DNA from: JAPXSY01 sp034003585
GTDB lineage: Bacteria; Verrucomicrobiota; Kiritimatiellia; RFP12; UBA1067
DNA: 8,947 bases
Assembly: GCA_034003585.1 (NCBI GenBank)
Contig: JAVEYH010000131.1
Coordinates: forward strand, 1 to 8,947
Direction: 5' to 3'
Under the pieces are notes generated by a model. That model saw nothing but the letters and a program-made list of their open reading frames with translations. It ran no database searches and had not been told where the DNA came from. Position 1 is the first letter of the stretch, and every line of letters begins with the position of its first letter. Position numbers and translations under genes: made by a program. Of this stretch, positions 1-6,520 are shown piece after piece.

Positions 1-1
1 C

Positions 2-97
2 ATCGAGGACTGGATGAACAACCTCCCGAGGGAATCCCTCGGGGGCAAGACCGCCGCAGAGGCCCAACAGGAGCAGATCAATAAACTCGCAGCCTAA
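2..97 (+). CDS. C-terminal tail of a probable transposase/integrase (partial, 5' end outside window)
   Basis: An open frame enters from the left edge and ends with TAA at 95-97, giving 31 residues. The segment NLPRESLGGKTAAEAQ resembles the end of the DDE integrase core in many insertion-sequence transposases, where an R-P-x-x-x-L-G-x-x-T-P-x-E pattern follows the last catalytic glutamate. No catalytic residue lies in the visible part, so the call rests on that one tail motif. The nucleotides at 25-43 form a perfect 8-bp inverted repeat with a 3-nt loop inside the frame. If this is a transposase, the right end of the element should lie within the next 100-200 bp. No terminal inverted repeat can be checked because the other end is missing. 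Any other protein with a short R-x-S-L-G-G tail is possible. Confidence 0.4.
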   Translation: MEDWMNNLPRESLGGKTAAEAQQEQINKLAA

Positions 98-260
98 AAT
101 CGTTCATTTGATCTTGCAAGTCAGCGGCCTGCGGCGCGCCTTGTGAAAACACGGCGTTTCGTGTTGACCCCGCATGCGACTTCACTTACCCTTAGGCGAA
201 TTTTTCCGGGACCGAAAGGTCACTTTGTTTTCCCTCGCGACGTATTGGATTTCTCTTTTC
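98..260. other. Intergenic region upstream of the metallophosphoesterase-PHP gene
   Basis: This 163-bp gap contains no convincing gene. It holds an 8-bp palindrome CTTGCAAG (113-120). It also holds a 6-bp inverted repeat AACACG/CGTGTT (148-153 and 160-165, 6-nt loop), and a short GACC-GAAA-GGTC hairpin with a GNRA-type loop (210-221) followed by a T-rich stretch. A TTGACC hexamer at 164-169 could be a -35 box, but no good -10 lies 16-18 bp downstream. The region may carry the end of an insertion sequence, a weak terminator for the upstream gene and a promoter for the next one; none of these is firm. If the downstream gene starts at the alternative ATG at 174, the right half would be coding. 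Confidence 0.35.
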
Positions 261-1766
261 ATGAATGAACCCTCCCTCACGCTTCTGGCTGTCTCGGACC
301 TGCATTACACCGGACTGGCGCGTCAGACCGCCCAACCGCCGCAACTGCGCGGCGAGTTGGCGCAGGTGTTGCTGAAGAAAGTGTTCGCGCGTCTGGCGCA
401 CATGGGGGTCAGGCCGGACCTCACTGTGCTGCTCGGCGACCTGACGGAAGACGGCACAGACCCTCAGGCGAAGCTGGACCTGATCTCGTTGTATGGCGAA
501 CTGACGCGCAGCGGCATCCCGGTTCTGGCGCTGCCGGGCAATCACGACACGGCGCCGGCCGCCTTTCACAGCCTGTTCGGTTGCGAGCCCGGCCTCCATG
601 CATTCGGCGGATACGGCCTGGTGCTTTTCGACGACGCGTACGGCGAGAACCATACCTGCACGCGGACGGAAGACGCGCTCGCGATGCTCCGGCAAATCGC
701 CGCCAACCATCCGGAACTGCCGTTGATCGCGCTGCAGCATCCGCCGATCTACCCGGCGATCGATTCACACTATCCGTACCGCCCCACCAACGCCGCCGAG
801 GTCATGGACGCGTTTCAGAAATCGAACGTGTTCCTCTCTCTGAGCGGGCATTACCACAAAGGCCAGAAGGCCCGCATGCATGAGGGCGTGCTCTACCATA
901 CCGTGCCCTCCCTCTCGGAAGCGCCGTTCCGCTTCAGCCTGATCCGCCTCACCGGACGCCGCGTCGAGATTGAGGAACTCTCGCTCGCGATGGGCTTGCC
1001 CAGCCTCGTCGATGTCCATTGCCACACGGAACACGCCTATTGCGGCACCACGGTCAACACCGCGTCCTGCATCGCCCTCTCGCAGGCGCTGGGGGTGGCG
1101 GGGCTCTGCATCACGGAGCACGCATTCCAGCTCTACTTCGACAAAAAAGAGGCGATGGGGTTCGCGTGGCAGCGCAGGCCGGAGATGGCGGAAGCGGTTT
1201 GGGCGACACCGGAGCGCAACCGCATGGCCGCATACAAACGGTTCGCGCAAACACTGCGTTCGCCCTTCGTGAGGATCGGCCTCGAAGTGGACCTCTATGA
1301 CCGCGGCAAACTGCTGCTCGCCCCGGAGGATGCCGAAAGCGAGTGGGATCTGCTGATCGGCGCGATTCACTTCATCGAAGACTATGTCCCCGGACGGACC
1401 AGCCAGAAAGAGGCCGAGCGCCTCTTTCTGCGCGACGTGGAACATCTGACCGGTCACGCGATCCAGGTGCTCGCGCACCCCTTCCGTTTCTTTTCGCGCA
1501 ACCGTCTGGAACGCCCCACGCACCTGTATGCGGCGGTGGCCGATCTGCTGGCCGACACCGGCGTTGCGGCGGAGGTGAATTTCCACACACATCAGACGGA
1601 CCCGGATTTCCTCCGCATCTGCGTCGAAAAGGGCGTACGGCTGGCCCTGGCGTCCGACACGCACGATTTGGCGGAGGCGGGCGAGTTCTGGCCGCATGTG
1701 CAGGCGCTGAAACAGGCGGGCGTCACCCCGAAGCGTTTTGCCGAAACGCTCTTCCGTTTCGCGTGA
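261..1766 (+). CDS. Metallophosphoesterase-PHP domain fusion protein
   Basis: This 501-residue protein joins two unrelated metal-dependent phosphoesterase folds. Residues about 6-235 are a calcineurin-like metallophosphoesterase with the full metal-site motif set: SDLH (12-15), GDLTEDG (59-65), GNHD (93-96), LQHPP (158-162) and GHYH (196-199). Residues about 248-480 are a PHP domain with DVHCHTEH (251-258), ITEH (284-287), GLEVD (340-344), GAIH (367-370), LAHP (404-407) and SDTHD (465-469). That set matches the histidinol-phosphatase/TrpH-like branch of the superfamily. Both sites look intact, so both halves are probably active hydrolases on phosphomono- or phosphodiesters; the substrate cannot be told from sequence. 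There is no signal peptide, so it is probably cytoplasmic. The ATG at 261 is chosen because the metallophosphoesterase domain begins at once after it. An in-frame ATG at 174 would add 29 non-conserved residues. Neither start has a strong ribosome binding site. Confidence 0.85.
   Translation: MNEPSLTLLAVSDLHYTGLARQTAQPPQLRGELAQVLLKKVFARLAHMGVRPDLTVLLGDLTEDGTDPQAKLDLISLYGELTRSGIPVLALPGNHDTAPAAFHSLFGCEPGLHAFGGYGLVLFDDAYGENHTCTRTEDALAMLRQIAANHPELPLIALQHPPIYPAIDSHYPYRPTNAAEVMDAFQKSNVFLSLSGHYHKGQKARMHEGVLYHTVPSLSEAPFRFSLIRLTGRRVEIEELSLAMGLPSLVDVHCHTEHAYCGTTVNTASCIALSQALGVAGLCITEHAFQLYFDKKEAMGFAWQRRPEMAEAVWATPERNRMAAYKRFAQTLRSPFVRIGLEVDLYDRGKLLLAPEDAESEWDLLIGAIHFIEDYVPGRTSQKEAERLFLRDVEHLTGHAIQVLAHPFRFFSRNRLERPTHLYAAVADLLADTGVAAEVNFHTHQTDPDFLRICVEKGVRLALASDTHDLAEAGEFWPHVQALKQAGVTPKRFAETLFRFA
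1732..1761. terminator. Overlapping alternative hairpins at the convergent gene ends (possible bidirectional terminator)
   Basis: AGCGTTT (1732-1738) can pair with AAACGCT (1744-1750) across a 5-nt loop, while CGAAACG (1742-1748) can pair with CGTTTCG (1755-1761) across a 6-nt loop. The middle segment is shared, so the two hairpins exclude each other. Both lie in the last codons of the metallophosphoesterase-PHP gene, just before its stop and just past the ptsI stop on the other strand. Being inverted repeats, they would form in either transcript. No T-run follows on either strand, so an ordinary Rho-independent terminator is not supported. With only 10 bp between the converging stop codons, any termination signal must lie inside coding sequence. 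Confidence 0.3.
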
Positions 1767-1776
1767 CGCGCGGGCC

Positions 1777-3582
1777 TTACTGCAGATAGAGCAGATCGGG
1801 CGCGAGTTTCAACACCTGATTGCGGCAATAGGTGTAAATCTTATCCGCCGACGTGCCGGTCATGCGCCGCACGGTCGCGGCCATCTTGCGGGCCTCCTCG
1901 ATTGAGACCTGGCTGATGACCTTCTTGACCAGCGGGATCAGATTCGGCGACATGCTCAACACGTCCACTCCCAGCCCGACCAGCAGAACGGCCATCACGG
2001 GATCCGCCGCCGTCTCGCCGCAAACCGAAACCGGAATGTTCCGCGCGTGCCCGGCGCGGACGGTCAGATCGATCAGATGGAGAACCGCCGGATGGGTCGG
2101 CTGGTAGAGTCGGGCAACCGTCTCATTCACCCGGTCCACCGCCAGCGTGTACTGGATCAAGTCATTGGTGCCGATCGACAGAAACTCGCACTCCGCGGCC
2201 AAGGCGTCGGCGATCAGCGCCGCGGCGGGGATTTCGATCATCACGCCGCGCCGGATCGTTTCGTTGAAGGGGATCCCCTCGGCCCGCAGCGCGCTCATGC
2301 AGGCGCGCACCTCGAGGTTCGCGGCGCGCACCTCTTCGATGGTCGCCACCATGGGATACATGAGCTGCACGTTGCCGTGCGCGCTCGCGCGCAAGATCGC
2401 GCGCAACTGCCGCCGGAAGACCTCGGGGTTCCGGAGCAGATACCGGATCGAGCGGTTGCCGAGAAAAGGATTGGCCTCCTTGTGCGGCGTGCCGGTATGG
2501 CGCGGCATCTTGTCGCCGCCCAGATCCAGCACACGGATTGTGACCGTCTGCCCGTCGGGGAACGCGCGGGCCGCATCCGTGTAGGCGCGGGTCTGCTCCT
2601 CCTCGGTCGGCTCATGGTCGCAGGTCAGCCACAGGTACTCGGAACGGTAGAGGCCGATCCCTTCGGCCCCCACCGCATAGAGATCGGTGAGCGGGGTGCC
2701 GGGATCGATATTCGCCAGCATCGGGATACGGTAGGCGTCGGACGTGGCGCCGGGCAGGCATTTCCCCTCCTCGATCTTCTCGTCCAGCGTCCGGGAACGG
2801 GCCACCATTTTTTCAAAGGCGAGGCGCTCCTGTTGGCCCGGGTTGAGGATGACCTTGCCGCGGGTTCCGTCCAGCAGCAGCGTGTCGCCGGTCCGCACCT
2901 GTTCGGAGACCGAACCGAGCCCGACCACCGCCGGAATGCCCAGCGCGCGCGCCAGCAGCGAGGCGTGGGAGGTGTTGCTGCCGCGATCCGTCGCAAACCC
3001 GAGGATCAGGTTCCGCGGCAGCGAAATCGTCTCCGACGGGGAGAGTTCGTCCGCCACCACGATACAGGGCTGCTCCACGCGCAGCGCCTGGGGGTCGGCG
3101 CCGCCCAACAGGTTCCGCAGAATCCGCTTGGCGATGTCCCCGATGTCTTGGGACCGCTCCTTGAGATACGCATCGTCCATGGCGGCGAAGATCGAGGCGT
3201 ACCGTTCCGCCACGCTGTTCACCGCCGACTCCGCGTTCACCTGTTTCGCCGTGATCTTTTCCTTGCAGGCGCCGATGAAGGAAGGGTCATCGAGAATCAT
3301 CAGATGCCCGTCGAAGAGGGTGGCCTCGTCCCCGCGGATCCGTTTCCCGAGCTCCAGCGCGAGCGAACGGATCTGCGCCCGCGTCAGCGTGAACGCATCG
3401 GCCAACCGCGCCAGCTCATGGGGCACCTGTTCGGGCCGGATGCCGTATTCCGGCACCTGCTCGGTCGCCGTGGTGCGAAACAGAAAGACCGGTCCCGCGA
3501 CAAAGCCGCGTGAGGCGGCCAGGCCGGTCAGAACGCGCACCCCGTTGCGCGGGGGCGTCAGATGGTCCGACTCATTGTTCAT
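1777..3582 (-). CDS. ptsI: Phosphoenolpyruvate-protein phosphotransferase (PTS enzyme I)
   Basis: Enzyme I takes the phosphoryl group from PEP onto a histidine and passes it to HPr in the cytoplasm. The 601 residues cover the whole family. They comprise the N-terminal HPr-binding/phosphohistidine part, with TSHAS carrying the active histidine H206, and the PEP-binding barrel. The barrel has GLYRSEYL (310-317), LMYPMVATIEE (407-417), GVMIEIP (446-452), FLSIGTNDLIQYTLAVDR (467-484) and VCGETAADP (520-528, acid-base cysteine C521). The start ATG at 3582 overlaps the end of ptsH by 11 nt and has no Shine-Dalgarno sequence, so translation probably depends on coupling to ptsH. A longer frame up to 3636 only shadows ptsH. 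The active-site neighbourhood reads GSNTSH where GGRTSH is common. It is the last gene of the minus-strand cluster. No enzyme II gene is visible, which points to a regulatory role. Confidence 0.96.
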   Translation of the reverse strand: MNNESDHLTPPRNGVRVLTGLAASRGFVAGPVFLFRTTATEQVPEYGIRPEQVPHELARLADAFTLTRAQIRSLALELGKRIRGDEATLFDGHLMILDDPSFIGACKEKITAKQVNAESAVNSVAERYASIFAAMDDAYLKERSQDIGDIAKRILRNLLGGADPQALRVEQPCIVVADELSPSETISLPRNLILGFATDRGSNTSHASLLARALGIPAVVGLGSVSEQVRTGDTLLLDGTRGKVILNPGQQERLAFEKMVARSRTLDEKIEEGKCLPGATSDAYRIPMLANIDPGTPLTDLYAVGAEGIGLYRSEYLWLTCDHEPTEEEQTRAYTDAARAFPDGQTVTIRVLDLGGDKMPRHTGTPHKEANPFLGNRSIRYLLRNPEVFRRQLRAILRASAHGNVQLMYPMVATIEEVRAANLEVRACMSALRAEGIPFNETIRRGVMIEIPAAALIADALAAECEFLSIGTNDLIQYTLAVDRVNETVARLYQPTHPAVLHLIDLTVRAGHARNIPVSVCGETAADPVMAVLLVGLGVDVLSMSPNLIPLVKKVISQVSIEEARKMAATVRRMTGTSADKIYTYCRNQVLKLAPDLLYLQ

Positions 3583-3868
3583 CGGGGATATCGAATTTGC
3601 GGGCGACCAGCGACTCCAACTCGTCGAGCGCCTCACGCCCCTGGGGCCCGCAGGCCGTCACGCGCAGGCTCGTGCCACAGACCGCCTCCAGCGTCATCAG
3701 CGCCATGATGCTCTTGCCGGACACGACATTCCCGTCCTTCTCCACCTCGACCTCGGCGTTAAAGCGCGAGGCCACCTTGGCGAAAAGCCCGGCCGGACGG
3801 ACATGCATGCCGTACTTGTTCAGCAGGACAAACTCCCGTGTCTCCGCATCGGTACCCATTTTTCCCAC
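3572..3868 (-). CDS. ptsH: Phosphocarrier protein HPr
   Basis: HPr is the small cytoplasmic phosphocarrier between enzyme I and its targets. The 98-residue frame has the catalytic motif KYGMHVRPAG with H22 (equivalent to His15) and the regulatory motif SGKSIMALM with S53 (equivalent to Ser46). The 31-residue spacing matches the family. Having both sites means it can be phosphorylated by enzyme I on histidine and by HprK on serine, and hprK lies directly upstream. The GTG at 3868 is chosen because GGGGGA (3875-3880) sits 6 nt before it. An in-frame ATG at 3859 would give 95 residues and is a fair alternative. The gene starts 3 nt after the hprK stop and its own stop lies inside the start of ptsI, so the three genes look translationally coupled. 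Confidence 0.96.
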   Translation of the reverse strand: MGKMGTDAETREFVLLNKYGMHVRPAGLFAKVASRFNAEVEVEKDGNVVSGKSIMALMTLEAVCGTSLRVTACGPQGREALDELESLVARKFDIPDEQ

Positions 3869-3871
3869 GAC

Positions 3872-4837
3872 CTATCCCCCTCCGCCGGCATGATGCCGTT
3901 TGATCCGCGCATCCAGTTCGCGGACCGCAACGAACCCCGAAAGCCGGAGCTTATGCTCCTGCGCCGCGGTCTCCACCAGATTGACCAGATCCCGTCCCGG
4001 CGCGACCGGGATCACCAACTGCGGCACGGTGGTCCCGAGAAACGCCCGCCGCATCGACTCCGCACCCGTGCGGTCGAGTTCGGCATCCGCCTCCCCCTGT
4101 CGCTTGAGCGTCACCACCAGATCCACCTGCTTCTCGCCGCGCACCGCCGCCACGCCGAAGATCGAGGGCACATGGATGATGCCGATGCCCCGGATCTCCA
4201 TGTAATACTGCGTCACCGCCATGGCGGACCCGATCAGATGGTTGTTGCTGTCGCGCCGCAGCATCGTCAAATCATCGGCCACCAGCGCGTGGCCCCGTTT
4301 GACCAGACCCAGCGCGGTCTCGCTTTTGCCCAGGCCGGCCGCACCCTCGATGAGCACGCCGACCCCGGCCACCTCCAGCATCGTGCCGTGCACTTTGCAG
4401 CGCGGCGCATGCAGGTCCTCCAGCACAAAGGTGGCGGCATGAATGAAATGCCGCGTCACCATCCCGGAGCGCAGCACCGCCACCCCGTCGCGCTCCGATA
4501 CGCGCAACACCTCGGGGAAGACCCGTTTGCCGCGGGTGAACACCATGCAGGGGATCTTCTGGGCAAAGAGTTCTTCGAACCGCTGCACGCGCAACGCCTC
4601 CGGCAGGGAGGAGAGGTAAGCGTACTCCGCCATCCCCACCACCTGAATGCGTTTCCGGGCGAAATGCCCGAAAAAACCGGACAGCGCCAAACCGGGGCGA
4701 TGGGCCACGGGCTCGACAATCACCCGGTCGAGACCGCGCGCCCCGGAGGCCAGTTCCAGACTCAACCGGTCACGGCCGCTCGTGAGAAACTGGTCGACCG
4801 TAACCGTCGATTGCTGGCTCTGTCTGCTGTCGGCCAT
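3872..4837 (-). CDS. hprK: HPr kinase/phosphorylase
   Basis: HprK phosphorylates HPr on its regulatory serine using ATP (or pyrophosphate) and removes that phosphate with inorganic phosphate. The 321 residues match the full-length two-domain form: an N-terminal domain (about 1-140) and a P-loop kinase domain. Visible motifs are KVHGTMLEV (148-156, with the conserved histidine H150), the Walker A loop GAAGLGKSE (165-173), LVADD (185-189) and the family signature EIRGIGIIHV (214-223). IPVAPGRDL (276-284) follows near the C-terminus. The Walker A loop has alanines where GDSG or GESG is usual in Firmicutes enzymes. The full-length form differs from the shortened alphaproteobacterial HprK. The ATG shares one base with the hpf stop (TAATG), so the two are tightly coupled. 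The adjacent ptsH with an intact serine site is its evident substrate. Confidence 0.96.
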   Translation of the reverse strand: MADSRQSQQSTVTVDQFLTSGRDRLSLELASGARGLDRVIVEPVAHRPGLALSGFFGHFARKRIQVVGMAEYAYLSSLPEALRVQRFEELFAQKIPCMVFTRGKRVFPEVLRVSERDGVAVLRSGMVTRHFIHAATFVLEDLHAPRCKVHGTMLEVAGVGVLIEGAAGLGKSETALGLVKRGHALVADDLTMLRRDSNNHLIGSAMAVTQYYMEIRGIGIIHVPSIFGVAAVRGEKQVDLVVTLKRQGEADAELDRTGAESMRRAFLGTTVPQLVIPVAPGRDLVNLVETAAQEHKLRLSGFVAVRELDARIKRHHAGGGG

Positions 4838-5151
4838 TACGCTTTGGCGGCTTTCCGGACATGCGCCGTGACGCGCTTGGACAGGGTTTTCCGCAATTGT
4901 TTCTCGGCGCGCGCGGCCGCGACATCGATCACCGCCCTCACGCTGGGCGCGTGCTCTTTGGCGCCGACCGCCGTCAGGCCTTTCTGCTGCACGACGAATT
5001 CGGCCTCATACAGGTGACGCTGCACATCGATGATCACATGCACGCTCTCCACCCGCGGGAAGGTCTCGATCAGTTTTCCCGCGCGCATCTCGGCATACGT
5101 TTTCACATCCGGGGCGGCTTGCTGGTGCCGGACCGTCACTTCAATAGCCAT
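4837..5151 (-). CDS. hpf: Ribosome hibernation-promoting factor (short HPF/YfiA family)
   Basis: The 104-residue protein belongs to the sigma-54 modulation/S30EA family, which binds the decoding region of the 30S subunit and inactivates ribosomes in slow growth. It begins MAIEVTVRHQ, has the central segment VESVHVIIDVQRHLYEAEF (34-52), and ends in a basic tail (KRVTAHVRKAAK). The length fits the short form. There is no C-terminal dimerisation extension of the kind found in long HPF, so dimers of 70S would need other means. A purine-rich stretch with GGAAGAGAG lies just before the ATG. A 51-nt gap separates it from lptB, the widest gap downstream of kdsB in this cluster, and its stop overlaps the hprK start by one base. 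In Proteobacteria the same gene sits between rpoN and ptsN. Confidence 0.9.
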   Translation of the reverse strand: MAIEVTVRHQQAAPDVKTYAEMRAGKLIETFPRVESVHVIIDVQRHLYEAEFVVQQKGLTAVGAKEHAPSVRAVIDVAAARAEKQLRKTLSKRVTAHVRKAAKA

Positions 5152-5202
5152 AAGCTCTCTTCCTTTCCCTTGTGCCCGCTTCCGTGCAGGCGTTTTGTTT
5201 TG
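5152..5202 (-). other. lptB-hpf spacer with weak hairpin
   Basis: This 51-nt gap is the longest inside the minus-strand cluster apart from the leader. In the minus-strand RNA, GCCTGC (5191-5186) can pair with GCGGGC (5179-5174), including one G-U pair, around a 6-nt loop. It is followed by the purine-rich hpf ribosome binding region. The stem is short and no T-run follows, so it is not a good terminator; it might affect how much transcript continues into hpf. No rpoN remnant can fit here. Confidence 0.25.
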
Positions 5203-5970
5203 TCACATCCGAAAATGTTTGCCGAGATACAGCCGGCGCGCCGTCTCGTCCTGCACGAGGAACGAACTCGGACCCTCACACAACACCTGCCCGTCATACA
5301 CGAGGTAGGCCCGGTCCACGATCGAGAGCGTCTCGCGCACGTTGTGATCCGTCACGATAATGCCAAGGCCCTTGTCGCGCAACCCTATCACGATCTGCTG
5401 GATATCGTGCACCGCCAGAGGATCCACCCCGCTGAACGGCTCATCCAGCATCAGGATCGCGGGCTTGCGCACCAGCGCGCGCGCGATCTCGAGCTTGCGC
5501 CGTTCGCCGCCGCTGAGCGTGTAGGCCCGCTGCCGGGCGACCTTGGTAAGACTCAGGCTCGCCAGCAGCTCCTCGGCGCGGGCCGCGCGCTCGGCGCGCG
5601 AGAGGGGCAGGGTCTCCAGAATCGCCAGCACGTTCTCCTCCACCGTCAGCTTGCGGAAAATGGACGCCTCTTGGGCGAGGTATCCCAGACCCAGGCGCGC
5701 GCGGCGGTACACCGGCATCCGCGTGATCGGCTCGCCGCGGAACACGATCTCGCCGGCGTTGGGCCGCACCAGGCCCACCACCATATAGAACGTCGTGGTC
5801 TTGCCCGCGCCGTTCGGGCCGAGCAACCCCACGATCTCCCCGCAACTCGCATGCAGCGAAACGCCGTTGACCACCGTGCGCGGGCCATACTGCTTGACCA
5901 ACTCGATAGCCTGGATGTCCGGTGTGCGCGTCTCTCCGTTTCCGACAACGTCTTCCATGTCCCGTCTCAT
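5203..5970 (-). CDS. lptB: LPS export ABC transporter ATP-binding protein LptB
   Basis: LptB is the cytoplasmic ATPase that, with LptF and LptG, extracts LPS from the inner membrane and pushes it along LptC and LptA. The 255 residues carry a complete ABC set: Walker A GPNGAGKTT (51-59), Q-loop Q100, signature LSGGERR (152-158), Walker B AILMLDEP with E177, and the switch histidine in TDHNVRET (H209). The Q-loop context LGYLAQEASIFRKLTVEEN and the FSGVDP D-loop are typical of LptB rather than other ABC ATPases. The start is uncertain. The ATG at 5970 has AAGGGA directly against it, whereas ATG 5958 (251 residues) has the same AAGGGA 12 nt upstream. The gene lies 4 nt after the lptA stop. LptF and LptG are not in the window. 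Confidence 0.96.
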   Translation of the reverse strand: MRRDMEDVVGNGETRTPDIQAIELVKQYGPRTVVNGVSLHASCGEIVGLLGPNGAGKTTTFYMVVGLVRPNAGEIVFRGEPITRMPVYRRARLGLGYLAQEASIFRKLTVEENVLAILETLPLSRAERAARAEELLASLSLTKVARQRAYTLSGGERRKLEIARALVRKPAILMLDEPFSGVDPLAVHDIQQIVIGLRDKGLGIIVTDHNVRETLSIVDRAYLVYDGQVLCEGPSSFLVQDETARRLYLGKHFRM

Positions 5971-5974
5971 TCCC

Positions 5975-6520
5975 TTAGGGGATCAGTTTCGTGTCCGCCC
6001 GTTTGAACGTGCCGGGCGGCAGGACCACGCGCCCGGGCGAGACTTCCATCCGCTCATCCTCGAGCCAGAAGGTGATCCGGTTGCCCGTGACCTCCCCGCC
6101 CTCGTCCCCCTGCCGCATCAGCCGCGCGCTGCCGGTCATCACAATCTGCCCGTCCTTCTTGGTGTACACGGCCTTGTCGCAACTGGCCGACCGGTTCGCG
6201 TTCGTGATGCTCACCCGTCCGACCGCCATGATCTGCTGCACATCGTTGGTGCCCTCCATGAACACCAGCAGCCGGTCCGACCGCATGATAAACTGCTCGT
6301 CGTCCACCAGCACCTTCTCGTCAAACAGGATCACGCCCTCTTTATTGTCGAATTCGATCCGTTCCGCCGTGATCACCGCCTCGCGTCCCGGTGCCCCGGC
6401 CGGATCCCCCGCTGCCGGGGGCGCGGCGCGCGCCACCCCGTTCGTCCGAATCTCTCCCCATGCGGCCCGGCAGATCAGCAGGGCCACGACCCAGCCGGCG
6501 ATGCCAAACATCCTTCTCAC
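5975..6520 (-). CDS. lptA: LptA/OstA-like periplasmic LPS-bridge protein
   Basis: This 181-residue protein has an N-terminal signal peptide (two arginines, then the hydrophobic run GIAGWVVALLI, with likely cleavage near residue 22). An OstA-type beta-jellyroll region follows from about residue 50. Visible family features are the start ITAERIEFDNKEGVILF, the segment VDDEQFIMRSDRLLVF, GRVSI, and the later GNRITFWLEDERMEV. LptA molecules stack in the periplasm and carry LPS to LptD. Length is close to the usual 185. The GTG at 6520 is preferred because GGGAGG lies 5 nt upstream and the codon overlaps the lptC-like stop as GTGA, a classic coupling arrangement. The ATG at 6511 would remove three residues. 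It is followed after 4 nt by lptB, which strongly supports the assignment. Confidence 0.88.
   Translation of the reverse strand: MRRMFGIAGWVVALLICRAAWGEIRTNGVARAAPPAAGDPAGAPGREAVITAERIEFDNKEGVILFDEKVLVDDEQFIMRSDRLLVFMEGTNDVQQIMAVGRVSITNANRSASCDKAVYTKKDGQIVMTGSARLMRQGDEGGEVTGNRITFWLEDERMEVSPGRVVLPPGTFKRADTKLIP

Noticed and set aside
765..1697. Minus-strand open frame of 310 codons opposite the phosphoesterase fusion
   Set aside because: It is antisense to intact catalytic motifs of both domains and has no recognisable domain or good ribosome binding site.
1760..1770. CGCGTGACGCG as a terminator of the phosphoesterase fusion gene
   Set aside because: The stem is only 4 bp with a 3-nt loop and is not followed by a T-run.
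2047..3513. Plus-strand open frame of 488 codons antisense to ptsI
   Set aside because: It is fully antisense to enzyme I, with Arg/Gly/His-rich composition and no domain; long antisense frames are expected at this GC content.
2744..5017. Plus-strand open frame of 757 codons antisense to ptsI, ptsH, hprK and hpf
   Set aside because: It lies opposite four genes with clear family motifs, has an Arg/Ser/His-rich composition typical of a GC-rich antisense shadow, and shows no recognisable domain.
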